Part shown: piece by piece, positions 8,949 through 17,175 of the stretch
How the letters are laid out: the number at the start of each line of letters is the position of its first letter
How positions within the stretch are numbered: position 1 is the first letter of the stretch
Assembly (NCBI GenBank): GCA_958436175.1
Contig: CAUBJF010000002.1
Location: 62,001-126,000 of the forward strand
DNA from: an uncultured Muribaculaceae bacterium
GTDB taxonomy: Bacteria > Bacteroidota > Bacteroidia > Bacteroidales > Muribaculaceae
Direction of reading: 5' to 3'
DNA: 64,000 nucleotides
Notes under the pieces: model-generated
Seen by the model: only the letters and a program-made list of their open reading frames with translations
Database searches by the model: none
What the model was told of the DNA's origin: nothing
Position numbers and translations under genes: made by a program

Positions 8949-10411
8949 AAGTTGTGTATCTTATTTTTAGCCATACGTGCTTCGAGTTCCCAAGTACGTA
9001 TTCTGTCCTTGTAAAGGTTGTTGGCATTCATTTTGATAATATCAAGAGCGGCATCAGAATTGTCTTCCCAGCGGCGGCAGAGATAGACAACATCGTAGAC
9101 GCGACCTATCTGGAGAGAACGGGAAACTGCCAGCCCCATCGCATAGTCTTCTCCATAGGACGTGTTAGGAATGGGCATTTCCCGCAGGAGAGGTGTGTAG
9201 AAAGCGCGTGGAGCGCCGAGACCGTTTATTCGCAGGGCATTGTTACGACCGTTTTCTGGTGTCCATTCCCGATGGTCAATAATCCCTGGTGCTATCATGT
9301 TTTTATTTATATCGGTCAGCATGTAGGTGCCTACAACCATGCCCGCTTTGTTGTCGTAGAACGCACGGACCATCTTGGTGAGGGTGTTCTCGTCGTAATA
9401 TACATCGTCGGAATCCAGCTGAATGCAGAATTTGCCGGCTTTGGGATGGTGTGCCCCGAGATTCCAGCATCCGCCAATACCCAGGTCGTCTCTGTCAGGG
9501 ATGATATGTACCAGGCGTGAGTCATCAAAACTCCTGATGGCTTCTGTAGTACCGTCGGTCGAGTGATTGTCGATGACAATGACATTGAACAGGAAATCGG
9601 TTTTCTGCGAGAGGGCGCTGGATATGGCGTCGCAGATTGTACGAACACGGTTACGGACTGGGATAATTACGGAAGCTTCGTAATCAAAATCGCTATTGTC
9701 GAACTCGATGGAGTCAAAAACAGGGGCGAGATAACCTCCGACAGCCTTAAGATGGGCCGTACAGGCTTTTTCCATCTCTATCTGAGAATCTCGGTTGCGA
9801 GGGTCGACGTAGTCGAAATTCTTTTCGCCCGAAAGACGGGTATCGACTGTGACATCGGTATAGAGATATTCATTGACATGTACGATGGGCGCTATACGGC
9901 TGATGCGAAGTCGAAGGTCGTAGAGACCGGCAGCTCTATATTCATTGTCGATCCCGGACGCAGCGCGACGATATATGTCAGTATTGAAGAATAAAACGGA
10001 ACCAAAATCGAAATCGTCGCGAAGTGAACCTTTCTGATAGTCGATAACTGGAGCGTTTTTGCGTAGTCCGTCTACGACAGTGTAAGAGTCAGAATAAACC
10101 ATACCTGCCTTAGAGTCATCGGCAATGCGTACGAAACGTTCGAGGGAGAGATATCCTGGCTCAAGCCGGTTGTATTTTGTATAGAGGAGTATGAAATTCG
10201 ATTTTGAGGCTGAGGCAATAGCTTTGACTGTCGAAGAGGACGTCAGGTTGTCGATGTGAATCAGATCGCAACCTTCGGGAGGCAGTGCGTTGCCGTCGGT
10301 CGACAGCAATGAGATGTGTTCCACAAGTGGGCAGCTGCGTAGGCTTGCGATAGTAGCGGCTACTTGATTATCAGATTGATAGGGTAGGAAACAATGAATG
10401 GTGTTTTCCAT
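8945..10411 (-). CDS. Two-domain family 2 glycosyltransferase
   Basis: The 488 residues hold a canonical GT-A/GT2 domain in the C-terminal half: YEASVIIPVRNRVRTI near 245, VIVIDNHSTDGTTEAI, and the metal-binding QLDSDDVYYD. The N-terminal half (about 1-215) looks like a second, diverged GT-A domain with MVYSDSYTV in place of the DxD loop. No signal peptide or membrane helix is visible, so it should work in the cytoplasm or at the inner membrane face, transferring a sugar from a nucleotide-sugar donor. It lies 5 bp after the amidase-like gene and overlaps the DUF4922-SpoIID gene by 4 bp (ATGA). A role in handling imported cell-wall sugars is suggested only by context; acceptor and donor cannot be told from sequence. 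Confidence 0.8.
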   Translation of the reverse strand: MENTIHCFLPYQSDNQVAATIASLRSCPLVEHISLLSTDGNALPPEGCDLIHIDNLTSSSTVKAIASASKSNFILLYTKYNRLEPGYLSLERFVRIADDSKAGMVYSDSYTVVDGLRKNAPVIDYQKGSLRDDFDFGSVLFFNTDIYRRAASGIDNEYRAAGLYDLRLRISRIAPIVHVNEYLYTDVTVDTRLSGEKNFDYVDPRNRDSQIEMEKACTAHLKAVGGYLAPVFDSIEFDNSDFDYEASVIIPVRNRVRTICDAISSALSQKTDFLFNVIVIDNHSTDGTTEAIRSFDDSRLVHIIPDRDDLGIGGCWNLGAHHPKAGKFCIQLDSDDVYYDENTLTKMVRAFYDNKAGMVVGTYMLTDINKNMIAPGIIDHREWTPENGRNNALRINGLGAPRAFYTPLLREMPIPNTSYGEDYAMGLAVSRSLQIGRVYDVVYLCRRWEDNSDAALDIIKMNANNLYKDRIRTWELEARMAKNKIHNL

Positions 10412-10416
10412 TTTCG

Positions 10417-13380
10417 TTATTTCTGGGTTTCATTAATAGAAGGGGCCGACAGACAGGCTTCTTCGTCGTTGAAAAAGCTTAGAATCTGCTTCATCAGCAT
10501 GTTACGGTTGTCGCTTCCTTCGATAGTTTCGAAAGGGAAGCCGAGAACGACAGTCTTTCGCTCACCGTCGCACATGGCTGTTGCAGCGATTAAATTATTC
10601 TCGCGGTAGAGCATCACCGGAGCTCCTTTCTCAGCATCGGCCGGATAGAAGGAGTCGGGTGACTCGATAGCGTAACACTCTTTATTGGGAGTTATATTGA
10701 AAGAGAAACATTCTTTGCCGAATTCTTTGAAGCGATTCTCGATTTCGTATACGCCACTTTCGATGCTTGCCTGTCCTACGCGCCATATAAAACCGAGCAC
10801 ATCTTTGCCGAAGGCCTTGTCTCGCTCTTGAACGGCTTCATCGGCATAGGGGTTGTCAAAAAGGTCGCTTGCAACGTATGAACCGCTTACGAAGAAATCA
10901 GTTCCATATTCCGCAAGTTTCCTCATACGGTTCTGCAAGGCTTCGGGGAATGCTTTGAAGTGGGTTCCGTAGCATCCACGCCCCTGGGAGGTCTCTTTCT
11001 GTTTGCCGAGTATAAGATCGACGATAGCGGGCTGGTCGTTGGAATCTGTGAAGGCGGCGATACTGCTGCTTATGAATGAAGCTCCGGCATTGCGGATAGC
11101 TTCACCATGGGTATAAACAAAGTCGAATGTATTGCCTGCGATAACGGTCGTCTCGAAGTTGCCTCGTGAGGCTCCGAAGCCAGGAGCATCGTCATCCATC
11201 CAGGGTATGTCGCGCCGGAATTCGAACATACTGCCTATATAGGAGATATCCTGAACATAAGGGACGCCACGGTCTCGGGCATCGTAGAATCCGGCAATGC
11301 TTCCGGCATCGAAAGTGTCGGGTGCACCTATACGTGTGAATCCGTTTACTATAGTGACTGTCTCAGACGAGCCCGGTTGTTCGCATAGAGCCAGGACTTC
11401 TGACGGGAAAGAAATCCCACCTTCGTTTGCGGCAATGATACGGAAGGAATGAATTAGATCGTCGTTGATGACAGCAGTGTATTCGGCTTTCTTTGTTTTG
11501 GCGAGTTTCCGGAAAGCTCCGTTGCCGATGCGTTCTTCAATTATATAGTAGTCTGGAGAGGCGCTCGATTCTGCGCTGTCGACTGTCTCGGCCCAGCTAA
11601 GAGTGTATTTCCCCTTGTTCTTTTTCGTTATGGCAAAATTCTTGGCAGGGAGCGGCTGTATGACATATTTGCGACCATCGCGGTGTGCGATAAATTTAAG
11701 CATACCTTTATAGACCGCTCTTGAGACCAAGAATCGGAAAGCAGGGTCAAGACCGTATGTCATGTCCGCCATGTTCTGGTGGGAAAGCAATTCAAGGAGC
11801 ATGGAAGGTACTTCCGGGACGCGAGCTTCATAATATCGTTTATCCCACATACCGCGACGTGTCCAATTTGGTTCTGAGGTCATTCGTATGTCCTTGACGA
11901 TTTCTGTCATTATGAGATCGGTTAGATCGCGGGAAGCAAGACGGTCGCTTCCGTTTCCGAGTGTGTCTCCAGAAGTACAATAAATGCCGAGGGTACCTAT
12001 GATAGAATCGTTCATTGTAGTACCTGCGTCGGAGTGGAATGCAAAGCACAAATCTACCGGTATATTGAGACCTTCTCGGTGGGGGAGCATCGACGAACCT
12101 CCCGTCAGCCAATTGACCCAAAGTGCGCGGGAACAATAATCGTCGGTATAGTCATTTGCGTTGTCGTTGGGAGTGTAGACACTGTCGGGAGCTCCGGCCC
12201 ATTGTAGAAAATAGCGCGCACCTTCAGTGAATCTGGGATATGAGCTTGTTACATAGTCAAATCCGCTGCCTTTGATTTTGCGTCCTACATTGCCGTAACC
12301 TCCACCTATTTTGACAGCGTCGGCGCTTATAGAGCCTTTGTCTCCTTCTTTGCCGCTTAATCTCACCTTTGCGTCGTCGCCTTTTTTAAAGGGGAAATGG
12401 CCGAGGTATATCCAGGTTCCTCCTCCCATTCTTTGGTTGACTGTGAAATGATGGTCGCCGTCAGCGGCTTGAACGGTATAGAGGGCAGCTTTGGTGCTGT
12501 TTGGCAGGCTTGGATAGCTTATATATACCGCATAGCTTCCGTCTTCAGGAATCTTGGCGCACCATTCAGCAGAGTTGCTCTTTGAAGACGTAGCTGTTCG
12601 CGAAGAGCCCTGAGCAAATGGGTTGTAACCTTCCGTCAGCACGGATTCCTTGTGCATAAATCCTTTTTTGTCAGCTGTTTTCCAGTTACCGAATTCTTTA
12701 TAGTTTCCGCCCGCAAGGCTTCCGCCGTCGTTGTCTATTATGATTTCGTTCACGTTGACATCACGTTCGCGAGGGCTCATAACATATGCTCCGGCATTCT
12801 CAAGCATGGGCATGAGAAAAGGCATGACGTAGCTTTGTGTATAGAGGTCTTCTACAGTTTGAAATATTCGTGCTCTTTGCCATTCCCAACGGTTTAGCTT
12901 CGGCTCAAAGTACCAGCCGTGGCTTTGCCATAAGGCTATGTTGGTACCGTCGAGACCCTGGGGAGCCTTGACAGCTTCGTGTTTGACGATGAAGTGGTCG
13001 GTTTCAGTAGGACCTATGTTCTTTTTGGGAGCAAAAAGAACGAGTTCTTGAAGATTATTTTCACCTGAACGAAGCTCAACGGAGTAATTGCGGTATTGTG
13101 AGGGGAAAGCCTGGCGGCATGCTTCTGTCAGCTCCCTATAGCTCTTTGATGTGAGAGGAATGTAGGAGGCAGCTTCGGAAAAGTCTATGATTATGTTTTT
13201 TTTATTCTTGTCAATGCTTATGTTATTGACTTTCACGGTTCCGAAGCCGCTGGTTCCCGGCATGAATCGGTTGACAGTCTCATTTATTACCGAATCAGAG
13301 AACTGAGGTGTGCTCGCCACCGCAGTAATGCTTGCGGTGCTTAGAAAGATATAGACTAAAAATCTACTGATTAAGTTCAT
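10417..13380 (-). CDS. Exported N-acetylmuramoyl-L-alanine amidase-like multidomain protein
   Basis: The 987 residues start with a signal peptide (about 1-22). An Amidase_3-like zinc domain appears to be split: the first part has LWQSHGWYF (H154) and RWEWQRAR (E166); the second has FAFHSDAG (H449) and SMLLELLSHQN (E530). Between them (about 265-360) sits a golvesin/xanthan-lyase C-terminal-like beta domain with WCAKIPEDGSYAVYISYPS. After the amidase come a fibronectin type III-like domain (about 590-670) and a GATase-like C-terminal region. Homologues are often labelled xanthan lyase because of the inserted domain, which I think misleads. Amidases of this class cut the bond between MurNAc and the stem peptide. 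It is the first gene of the operon, 47 bp from a strong promoter. The catalytic residue assignment is my reading and needs a structural model. Confidence 0.75.
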   Translation of the reverse strand: MNLISRFLVYIFLSTASITAVASTPQFSDSVINETVNRFMPGTSGFGTVKVNNISIDKNKKNIIIDFSEAASYIPLTSKSYRELTEACRQAFPSQYRNYSVELRSGENNLQELVLFAPKKNIGPTETDHFIVKHEAVKAPQGLDGTNIALWQSHGWYFEPKLNRWEWQRARIFQTVEDLYTQSYVMPFLMPMLENAGAYVMSPRERDVNVNEIIIDNDGGSLAGGNYKEFGNWKTADKKGFMHKESVLTEGYNPFAQGSSRTATSSKSNSAEWCAKIPEDGSYAVYISYPSLPNSTKAALYTVQAADGDHHFTVNQRMGGGTWIYLGHFPFKKGDDAKVRLSGKEGDKGSISADAVKIGGGYGNVGRKIKGSGFDYVTSSYPRFTEGARYFLQWAGAPDSVYTPNDNANDYTDDYCSRALWVNWLTGGSSMLPHREGLNIPVDLCFAFHSDAGTTMNDSIIGTLGIYCTSGDTLGNGSDRLASRDLTDLIMTEIVKDIRMTSEPNWTRRGMWDKRYYEARVPEVPSMLLELLSHQNMADMTYGLDPAFRFLVSRAVYKGMLKFIAHRDGRKYVIQPLPAKNFAITKKNKGKYTLSWAETVDSAESSASPDYYIIEERIGNGAFRKLAKTKKAEYTAVINDDLIHSFRIIAANEGGISFPSEVLALCEQPGSSETVTIVNGFTRIGAPDTFDAGSIAGFYDARDRGVPYVQDISYIGSMFEFRRDIPWMDDDAPGFGASRGNFETTVIAGNTFDFVYTHGEAIRNAGASFISSSIAAFTDSNDQPAIVDLILGKQKETSQGRGCYGTHFKAFPEALQNRMRKLAEYGTDFFVSGSYVASDLFDNPYADEAVQERDKAFGKDVLGFIWRVGQASIESGVYEIENRFKEFGKECFSFNITPNKECYAIESPDSFYPADAEKGAPVMLYRENNLIAATAMCDGERKTVVLGFPFETIEGSDNRNMLMKQILSFFNDEEACLSAPSINETQK

Positions 13381-13426
13381 TTTTGTTTTTCATTAAAGTA
13401 TTGAAAGAGCATACCTCTTAATGCAA

Positions 13427-13457
13427 CAAAGTTACTCTTTCTTAAGGTCGAAACAAA
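13427..13457 (-). promoter_or_regulatory. Bacteroidota sigma-70 promoter of the cell-wall salvage operon
   Basis: On the minus strand TTTG (13457-13454), 19 bases, then TAACTTTG (13434-13427) match the Bacteroidota -33/-7 consensus exactly. The predicted transcript starts near 13421, about 40 bases before the amidase ATG. A perfect 12-bp palindrome ATGTTTAAACAT (13479-13490) lies just upstream of the -33 box and could be an operator. Confidence 0.7.
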
Positions 13458-13478
13458 GAAAAAGAGGAACTCAAAATC

Positions 13479-13490
13479 ATGTTTAAACAT
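13479..13490. promoter_or_regulatory. 12-bp palindrome upstream of the operon promoter
   Basis: ATGTTTAAACAT is a perfect palindrome, 22 bp upstream of the -33 element of the promoter at 13427-13457. Position suits an activator or repressor site. No regulator gene is nearby and a chance palindrome in AT-rich DNA cannot be excluded. Confidence 0.3.
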
Positions 13491-13546
13491 TATTTAATAT
13501 TCGGAAACTTTAATTAAAGGAATGACAGTTTCCCCTTCTTTTCGAC

Positions 13547-13684
13547 ATGAGGGACAAGATGCATAGAAATCGTCTGTTTAAAAAACTATCAATCCAAGAT
13601 CGGCTTAAGGTTCTCCAAGATAATGAACTCTTTACAATATTGTCTGTAGCGATCAAAGCCTGTATTAATACAGGTGTATATTAA
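13547..13684 (+). CDS. Possible 45-residue small ORF in the intergenic region
   Basis: The 350 bp between the amidase gene and tRNA-Pro hold an ATG-initiated frame of 45 codons that ends at a TAA overlapping the first base of the hairpin at 13684-13718. The peptide is basic at the N-terminus (MRDKMHRNRLFKKL) and then amphipathic, with a cysteine near the end. I do not recognise it. No good promoter or ribosome site is seen on this strand, and it contains several codons that look rare here. It could be a chance frame, a remnant of a gene, or a small protein. The rest of this intergenic region shows a weak GGAAACT/AGTTTCC inverted repeat (13503-13533) and nothing else I can support. Confidence 0.25.
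   Translation: MRDKMHRNRLFKKLSIQDRLKVLQDNELFTILSVAIKACINTGVY
13659..13674. repeat. Perfect 16-bp palindrome
   Basis: CCTGTATTAATACAGG reads the same on both strands with no loop. It lies 9 bp before the tRNA terminator hairpin and inside the 3' end of the small ORF. The shape suits a dimeric repressor site, but no promoter for a known gene overlaps it. Confidence 0.5.
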
Positions 13685-13718
13685 AATTGCCTGTAAATCA
13701 ACGATTTACAGGCAATTT
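13684..13718 (-). terminator. Terminator hairpin downstream of tRNA-Pro
   Basis: Two 16-base arms (13684-13699 and 13703-13718) are perfectly complementary around a 3-base loop. On the minus strand the stem is followed by TTTTAATATA, which suits a rho-independent terminator for tRNA-Pro, whose 3' end is 13 bases upstream. Confidence 0.75.
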
Positions 13719-13730
13719 ATCTTAGATTGA

Positions 13731-13805
13731 GTCGGGGTGAGAAGACTCGAACTTCCGACCTCCACGTCCCGAACGTGGCGCGCTGCCAACTGTGCTACAC
13801 CCCGA
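13731..13805 (-). tRNA. tRNA-Pro (anticodon CGG)
   Basis: The minus strand folds as a standard cloverleaf of 75 bases. The acceptor stem is TCGGGGT paired with ACCCCGA, the anticodon stem CCACG/CGTGG encloses loop TTCGGGA (anticodon CGG, reading CCG), and the T arm carries TTCGAGT. The CCA end is not encoded. It has its own promoter upstream (13821-13852) and a strong hairpin downstream. Confidence 0.93.
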
Positions 13806-13820
13806 TTGGCTAAGCGACTG

Positions 13821-13852
13821 CAAAGGTAAGCAATATTTCTGGCCCAGCCAAA
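13821..13852 (-). promoter_or_regulatory. Promoter of tRNA-Pro
   Basis: On the minus strand TTTG (13852-13849), a 20-base spacer, then TACCTTTG (13828-13821) fit the Bacteroidota consensus. The predicted start lies about 10 bases before the mature tRNA 5' end. The site sits directly after the pfkA stop. Confidence 0.65.
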
Positions 13853-13868
13853 AAATGTAAGCTATATT

Positions 13869-14849
13869 TTATATAGAAAGTCGTCTTAGCGTGTTGAGAA
13901 GTTCGCGATTGATAGGCTTATCGTTCTTGATGGCCTTTGAGAAGGGCACATAGACGATTTCGTCGTTCTTGATTCCAATCATTACATTACGCTGGTCTTC
14001 CATAAGGGCATCGATAGCAGCGGCACCCATCCGGGAGGCAAGAATGCGGTCGTGAGCTGTAGGAGATCCGCCTCGTTGCAGATGCCCGAGAATCGATACA
14101 CGTACGTCATATCCGGGATACTCGTTCTTTACGCGCTCAGCAAGGCCCATTGCGCCGCCGGTGACAGGACTCTCGGCTACGAGCACAATTGAGGAGTTCT
14201 TGCTTTTGCGGAATCCATTCTGTATGAGTTCTGCCAACTGGTCGACCTCGGTTGAAATCTCCGGGATAATAGCAGCTTCGGCACCGGAAGCGATGGCACC
14301 GTTGAGAGCAAGGAAACCGGCATCGCGACCCATGACTTCTATGAAGAAGAGACGTTCGTGACTCGTAGCTGTATCGCGGATTTTATCGACACACTGCATG
14401 ATTGTATTCAGTGCTGTGTCATAGCCGATGGTCGTATCTGTACCATAGAGATCATTGTCGATGGTACCGGGAAGTCCGATAATCGGGAAGTTATATTCGT
14501 TGGCAAAGATACGGGCACCGGTCAGGGAGCCGTCTCCACCAATTACTACGAGAGCGTCGATTTCGTGACGACGAATCACGTCGTAAGCGAGTTGACGTCC
14601 TTCGGGTGTCTGGAACTCCTTGCATCGAGCTGTTTTGAGGATAGTACCGCCCTGCTGAATGATATTCGATACATTCTGGGTACGGAAATCTACAATCTCG
14701 TCGGCGATAAGGCCGCGATAACCTCGATAGATACCCTTGACTTTAAGTCCGTTAAATATGGCCGAACGGGTGACGGCACGAATAGCGGCATTCATACCGG
14801 GAGCATCACCACCGGATGTCAGGATACCGACACATTTTATCTGAGACAT
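13869..14849 (-). CDS. pfkA: ATP-dependent 6-phosphofructokinase
   Basis: The 326-residue protein phosphorylates fructose-6-phosphate to fructose-1,6-bisphosphate in the committed step of glycolysis. It begins with GILTSGGDAPGMNAAIRAV, has GGDGS at 104-108 for nucleotide binding and the catalytic PGTIDNDL at about 128-134, and later MGRDAGFLA and ILGHLQRGGSP. Length and motifs are those of the bacterial PfkA (group B1) type; glycine at the GGDGS site favours ATP rather than pyrophosphate use. It stands alone, with a -7-like TATCTTTG (14893-14886) about 37 bases upstream of the ATG and a tRNA gene downstream. Nothing unusual. Confidence 0.96.
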   Translation of the reverse strand: MSQIKCVGILTSGGDAPGMNAAIRAVTRSAIFNGLKVKGIYRGYRGLIADEIVDFRTQNVSNIIQQGGTILKTARCKEFQTPEGRQLAYDVIRRHEIDALVVIGGDGSLTGARIFANEYNFPIIGLPGTIDNDLYGTDTTIGYDTALNTIMQCVDKIRDTATSHERLFFIEVMGRDAGFLALNGAIASGAEAAIIPEISTEVDQLAELIQNGFRKSKNSSIVLVAESPVTGGAMGLAERVKNEYPGYDVRVSILGHLQRGGSPTAHDRILASRMGAAAIDALMEDQRNVMIGIKNDEIVYVPFSKAIKNDKPINRELLNTLRRLSI

Positions 14850-14945
14850 TTTTATGCTGGTTATTTTTTGGCTTTAATTTGTACGCAAAGATAATAGATA
14901 GAGTTGGTTTGAGCATTATCCTGGTCGATATTTTTTGTCTAAAAA

Positions 14946-15845
14946 TCAAATCCAGGCATTTTGGCGTTCCCTGACAGCCAAAGACTCGCTCAGCATCCTT
15001 AGGAATTCCTGCATCGAATGCTTCCGGTAGTTATCCTTGAGAGTGTGGACACATCCTGCCATCTCATTGTTGGGGAAATTGAGCCGGATAGCCTTGACCC
15101 CAGTCTCTTTATGGATTGTAGCTTCGGCAAGGACAGAGACGAGCGATGTCTGTCTAATGATTTTTAGCAATATGTTGACTTCGTTGAGCTCAATTTTAAT
15201 GTTGATTCTGGGGCATAAATGTGATATGGCATCAAACGCATTACGAGCCTGCAATCCTCTGCTGGGTAGTGCAAGAGGGTATTTTTCTAGTTCTTGTAGA
15301 GTTATACTGTCTTGTTCGGCAAGAGGATGTCCGGCCCGGACTATTGCCGCAAGATAGTTTTGAAAGAGTATATGCGATTCCACCCCTTCGACGGCGTAAC
15401 TCGGTTTGAATGCAAGGACAAAGTCGACCGATCTCGAACGGAGCATATCCATCAGCTCGGCCATAGGCTTGTAGAAAATATTCAGTTTTATATCTGGATA
15501 AAGTTTTCTGAACTCTATCAGAGTCTCTGTCAGTATAGGGCTGAAGGAATAGGTCACACCAATATCAAGTGTACCTGTCTTAAGCCCGCTTATGTCGCTG
15601 ATACGGTTCATGCACAGCTGGGCACTACTTATTGTCTGTAGCGCAAGAGGCAGCATCTCGCGGGCCGCCTCTGTGAGAGTCACGCAGTGGCTGCTCCTTG
15701 AGAAGAGCGGAAGGCCTATCTCTCCTTCCAACTGTCGGATTTGTTGAGACAATGTGCTCTGTGTTATACACATAAGCCGGGCTGCCTCCGAGAAACTCAA
15801 AGTCTCGGCAACTTTGACGAAGTATTTAAGCTGTCTTAATTCCAT
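14946..15845 (-). CDS. LysR-family transcriptional regulator
   Basis: Residues 1-60 form the LysR winged helix-turn-helix (MELRQLKYFVKVAETLSFSEAARLMCITQSTLSQQI), followed by the substrate-binding domain from about 90 to 299. The opening resembles CynR/OxyR-type regulators. It starts 15 bp after the ThrE C-terminal half, so it is probably co-transcribed with the exporter genes upstream and may control them or another target. LysR regulators are usually divergent from their target, so same-strand placement behind the exporter is a little unusual. The ligand cannot be read from the sequence. Confidence 0.92.
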   Translation of the reverse strand: MELRQLKYFVKVAETLSFSEAARLMCITQSTLSQQIRQLEGEIGLPLFSRSSHCVTLTEAAREMLPLALQTISSAQLCMNRISDISGLKTGTLDIGVTYSFSPILTETLIEFRKLYPDIKLNIFYKPMAELMDMLRSRSVDFVLAFKPSYAVEGVESHILFQNYLAAIVRAGHPLAEQDSITLQELEKYPLALPSRGLQARNAFDAISHLCPRINIKIELNEVNILLKIIRQTSLVSVLAEATIHKETGVKAIRLNFPNNEMAGCVHTLKDNYRKHSMQEFLRMLSESLAVRERQNAWI

Positions 15846-15860
15846 AATGATTATGCAAAA

Positions 15861-16403
15861 TTATAGAATATGTCGATAACGGGTGGCCTGGAAAGATATT
15901 TTTCCGAAAATAAAGATAGGTAGGGTGGCCCCTATTGCCATATTTAATAATATGCACAGACAAGAAAGGCCATTGAAAGAGAACTGATAGAAATAGTAAT
16001 TGAATGAGTCAGGTGTATTTCCTAACAGGCACATGGCCAATCCTCCGAAAGATTTGTAAGCATATATTCCAGGTATCATCGGAAGAAGAGCCGGGAATAG
16101 GCATGTCTCGGCTGGCGTACGCGCTAAGGGCGAAAAGAACACCGAGAGGACACCTACAATGAACGACGCTATCAAAGAGGCGCATATAATGTGCAAGCCT
16201 GGGCCGATTTCGGTATCCATAAGGTAGAAACGAAGGGAATGACCTATTGCTGCAATCACACCATAGAAGATAAATGCTCTTCTCGGAGGACGGCTGATAG
16301 CGGCAAAACCGATTGCTGCTATCGCGGCAAACAATGCATCCTGTAAAATGTGTAGAAGCATGTCAGTTGAAAAATATTCAGATTTATCAAAACATTCCGA
16401 CAT
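15861..16403 (-). CDS. Threonine/serine exporter family, C-terminal half (ThrE_2, DUF3815)
   Basis: The 180-residue membrane protein has about five hydrophobic segments and the ThrE_2 signature around FPALLPMIPGIYAYKSFGG. In Corynebacterium ThrE one polypeptide carries both halves; in many bacteria, as here, two genes encode them and the products are thought to work together as an amino-acid exporter. The ATG at 16403 lies within the end of the N-terminal-half gene (17-bp overlap); a second ATG at 16361, just before the first helix, is possible. The hydrophilic leader of 14 residues argues neither way. Substrate is assumed from the family. Confidence 0.85.
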   Translation of the reverse strand: MSECFDKSEYFSTDMLLHILQDALFAAIAAIGFAAISRPPRRAFIFYGVIAAIGHSLRFYLMDTEIGPGLHIICASLIASFIVGVLSVFFSPLARTPAETCLFPALLPMIPGIYAYKSFGGLAMCLLGNTPDSFNYYFYQFSFNGLSCLCILLNMAIGATLPIFIFGKISFQATRYRHIL

Positions 16404-17175
16404 TCATAAGTATCATGGCGGCACACAGACCTGCCGAAAGGCAACATGTCAGGATGACAGCATCAGTAAAACGCCCGAAGGCGCATATGTAATGTTTATA
16501 AATCAAATCGCTCAGAGAATTTAGAAAGGGTATGCCGGGGACGAGATATAGTATGCTTGTACCTAATGCAATATTAGGGGTGTCCCCGATAGAGAAAAGC
16601 AGACCGGTCGATCCCAAAATCGATGAAATCATGGCGCATATGAACATGGCGATGCGTATATCGACATTCTTGGCTGTCAATAGATTCCTTAGCCAGAAGC
16701 CTGCCATTGCCGCTATACCTGCGATGGCGACCGAACATAAGTCGCCCCCGAAGAGTCTGCAGAATGCAGCGTTTGCAAGACTGACAAGGATAATTAGGAG
16801 CCGGATATTGATGAGGGGTGGGTTCACCGCTTTTTCGAAAAGCTGTTTTGTCTCCCTCAAGTCGAGGTGGCGATCGCTTACTTCCCAACTGAGACGGCTT
16901 AGACGTGTATTGATGTCGAAGCTGACTGGGATGTTCTTCGGAACAGTAACTACAGAAACTGACTCTTCGTCGGACAAAAATGATATATACATATGAATAT
17001 GTCTGGGCATTATAGTCATATCCGCTCTTGCTCCGAATGCAGAAGCTATACGATCGACATTCTTTTCAAGTCGCACACATATGGATCCGCTACCAAAGAG
17101 CCATGAAGCATATTCCGACAAAAAAGATGCAAGCTCTTTTATAGAACAGCGTTCAAAGGTCATCGATGTCTTCAT
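16387..17175 (-). CDS. Threonine/serine exporter family, N-terminal half (ThrE, DUF1212)
   Basis: The product is about 262 residues. The first 100 or so are soluble and match the DUF1212 start (LASFLSEYASWLFGSGSICVRLEKNVDRIASAFG), followed by several membrane segments. It forms the other half of a split ThrE-type amino-acid exporter. Start choice is uncertain: ATG at 17175 overlaps the preceding small gene by 23 bp, ATG at 17163 by 11 bp; in-frame codons further upstream lack an ATG and fall inside the small gene. It is followed by the C-terminal half with a 17-bp overlap, so the two are translationally linked. Confidence 0.83.
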   Translation of the reverse strand: MKTSMTFERCSIKELASFLSEYASWLFGSGSICVRLEKNVDRIASAFGARADMTIMPRHIHMYISFLSDEESVSVVTVPKNIPVSFDINTRLSRLSWEVSDRHLDLRETKQLFEKAVNPPLINIRLLIILVSLANAAFCRLFGGDLCSVAIAGIAAMAGFWLRNLLTAKNVDIRIAMFICAMISSILGSTGLLFSIGDTPNIALGTSILYLVPGIPFLNSLSDLIYKHYICAFGRFTDAVILTCCLSAGLCAAMILMNVGMF

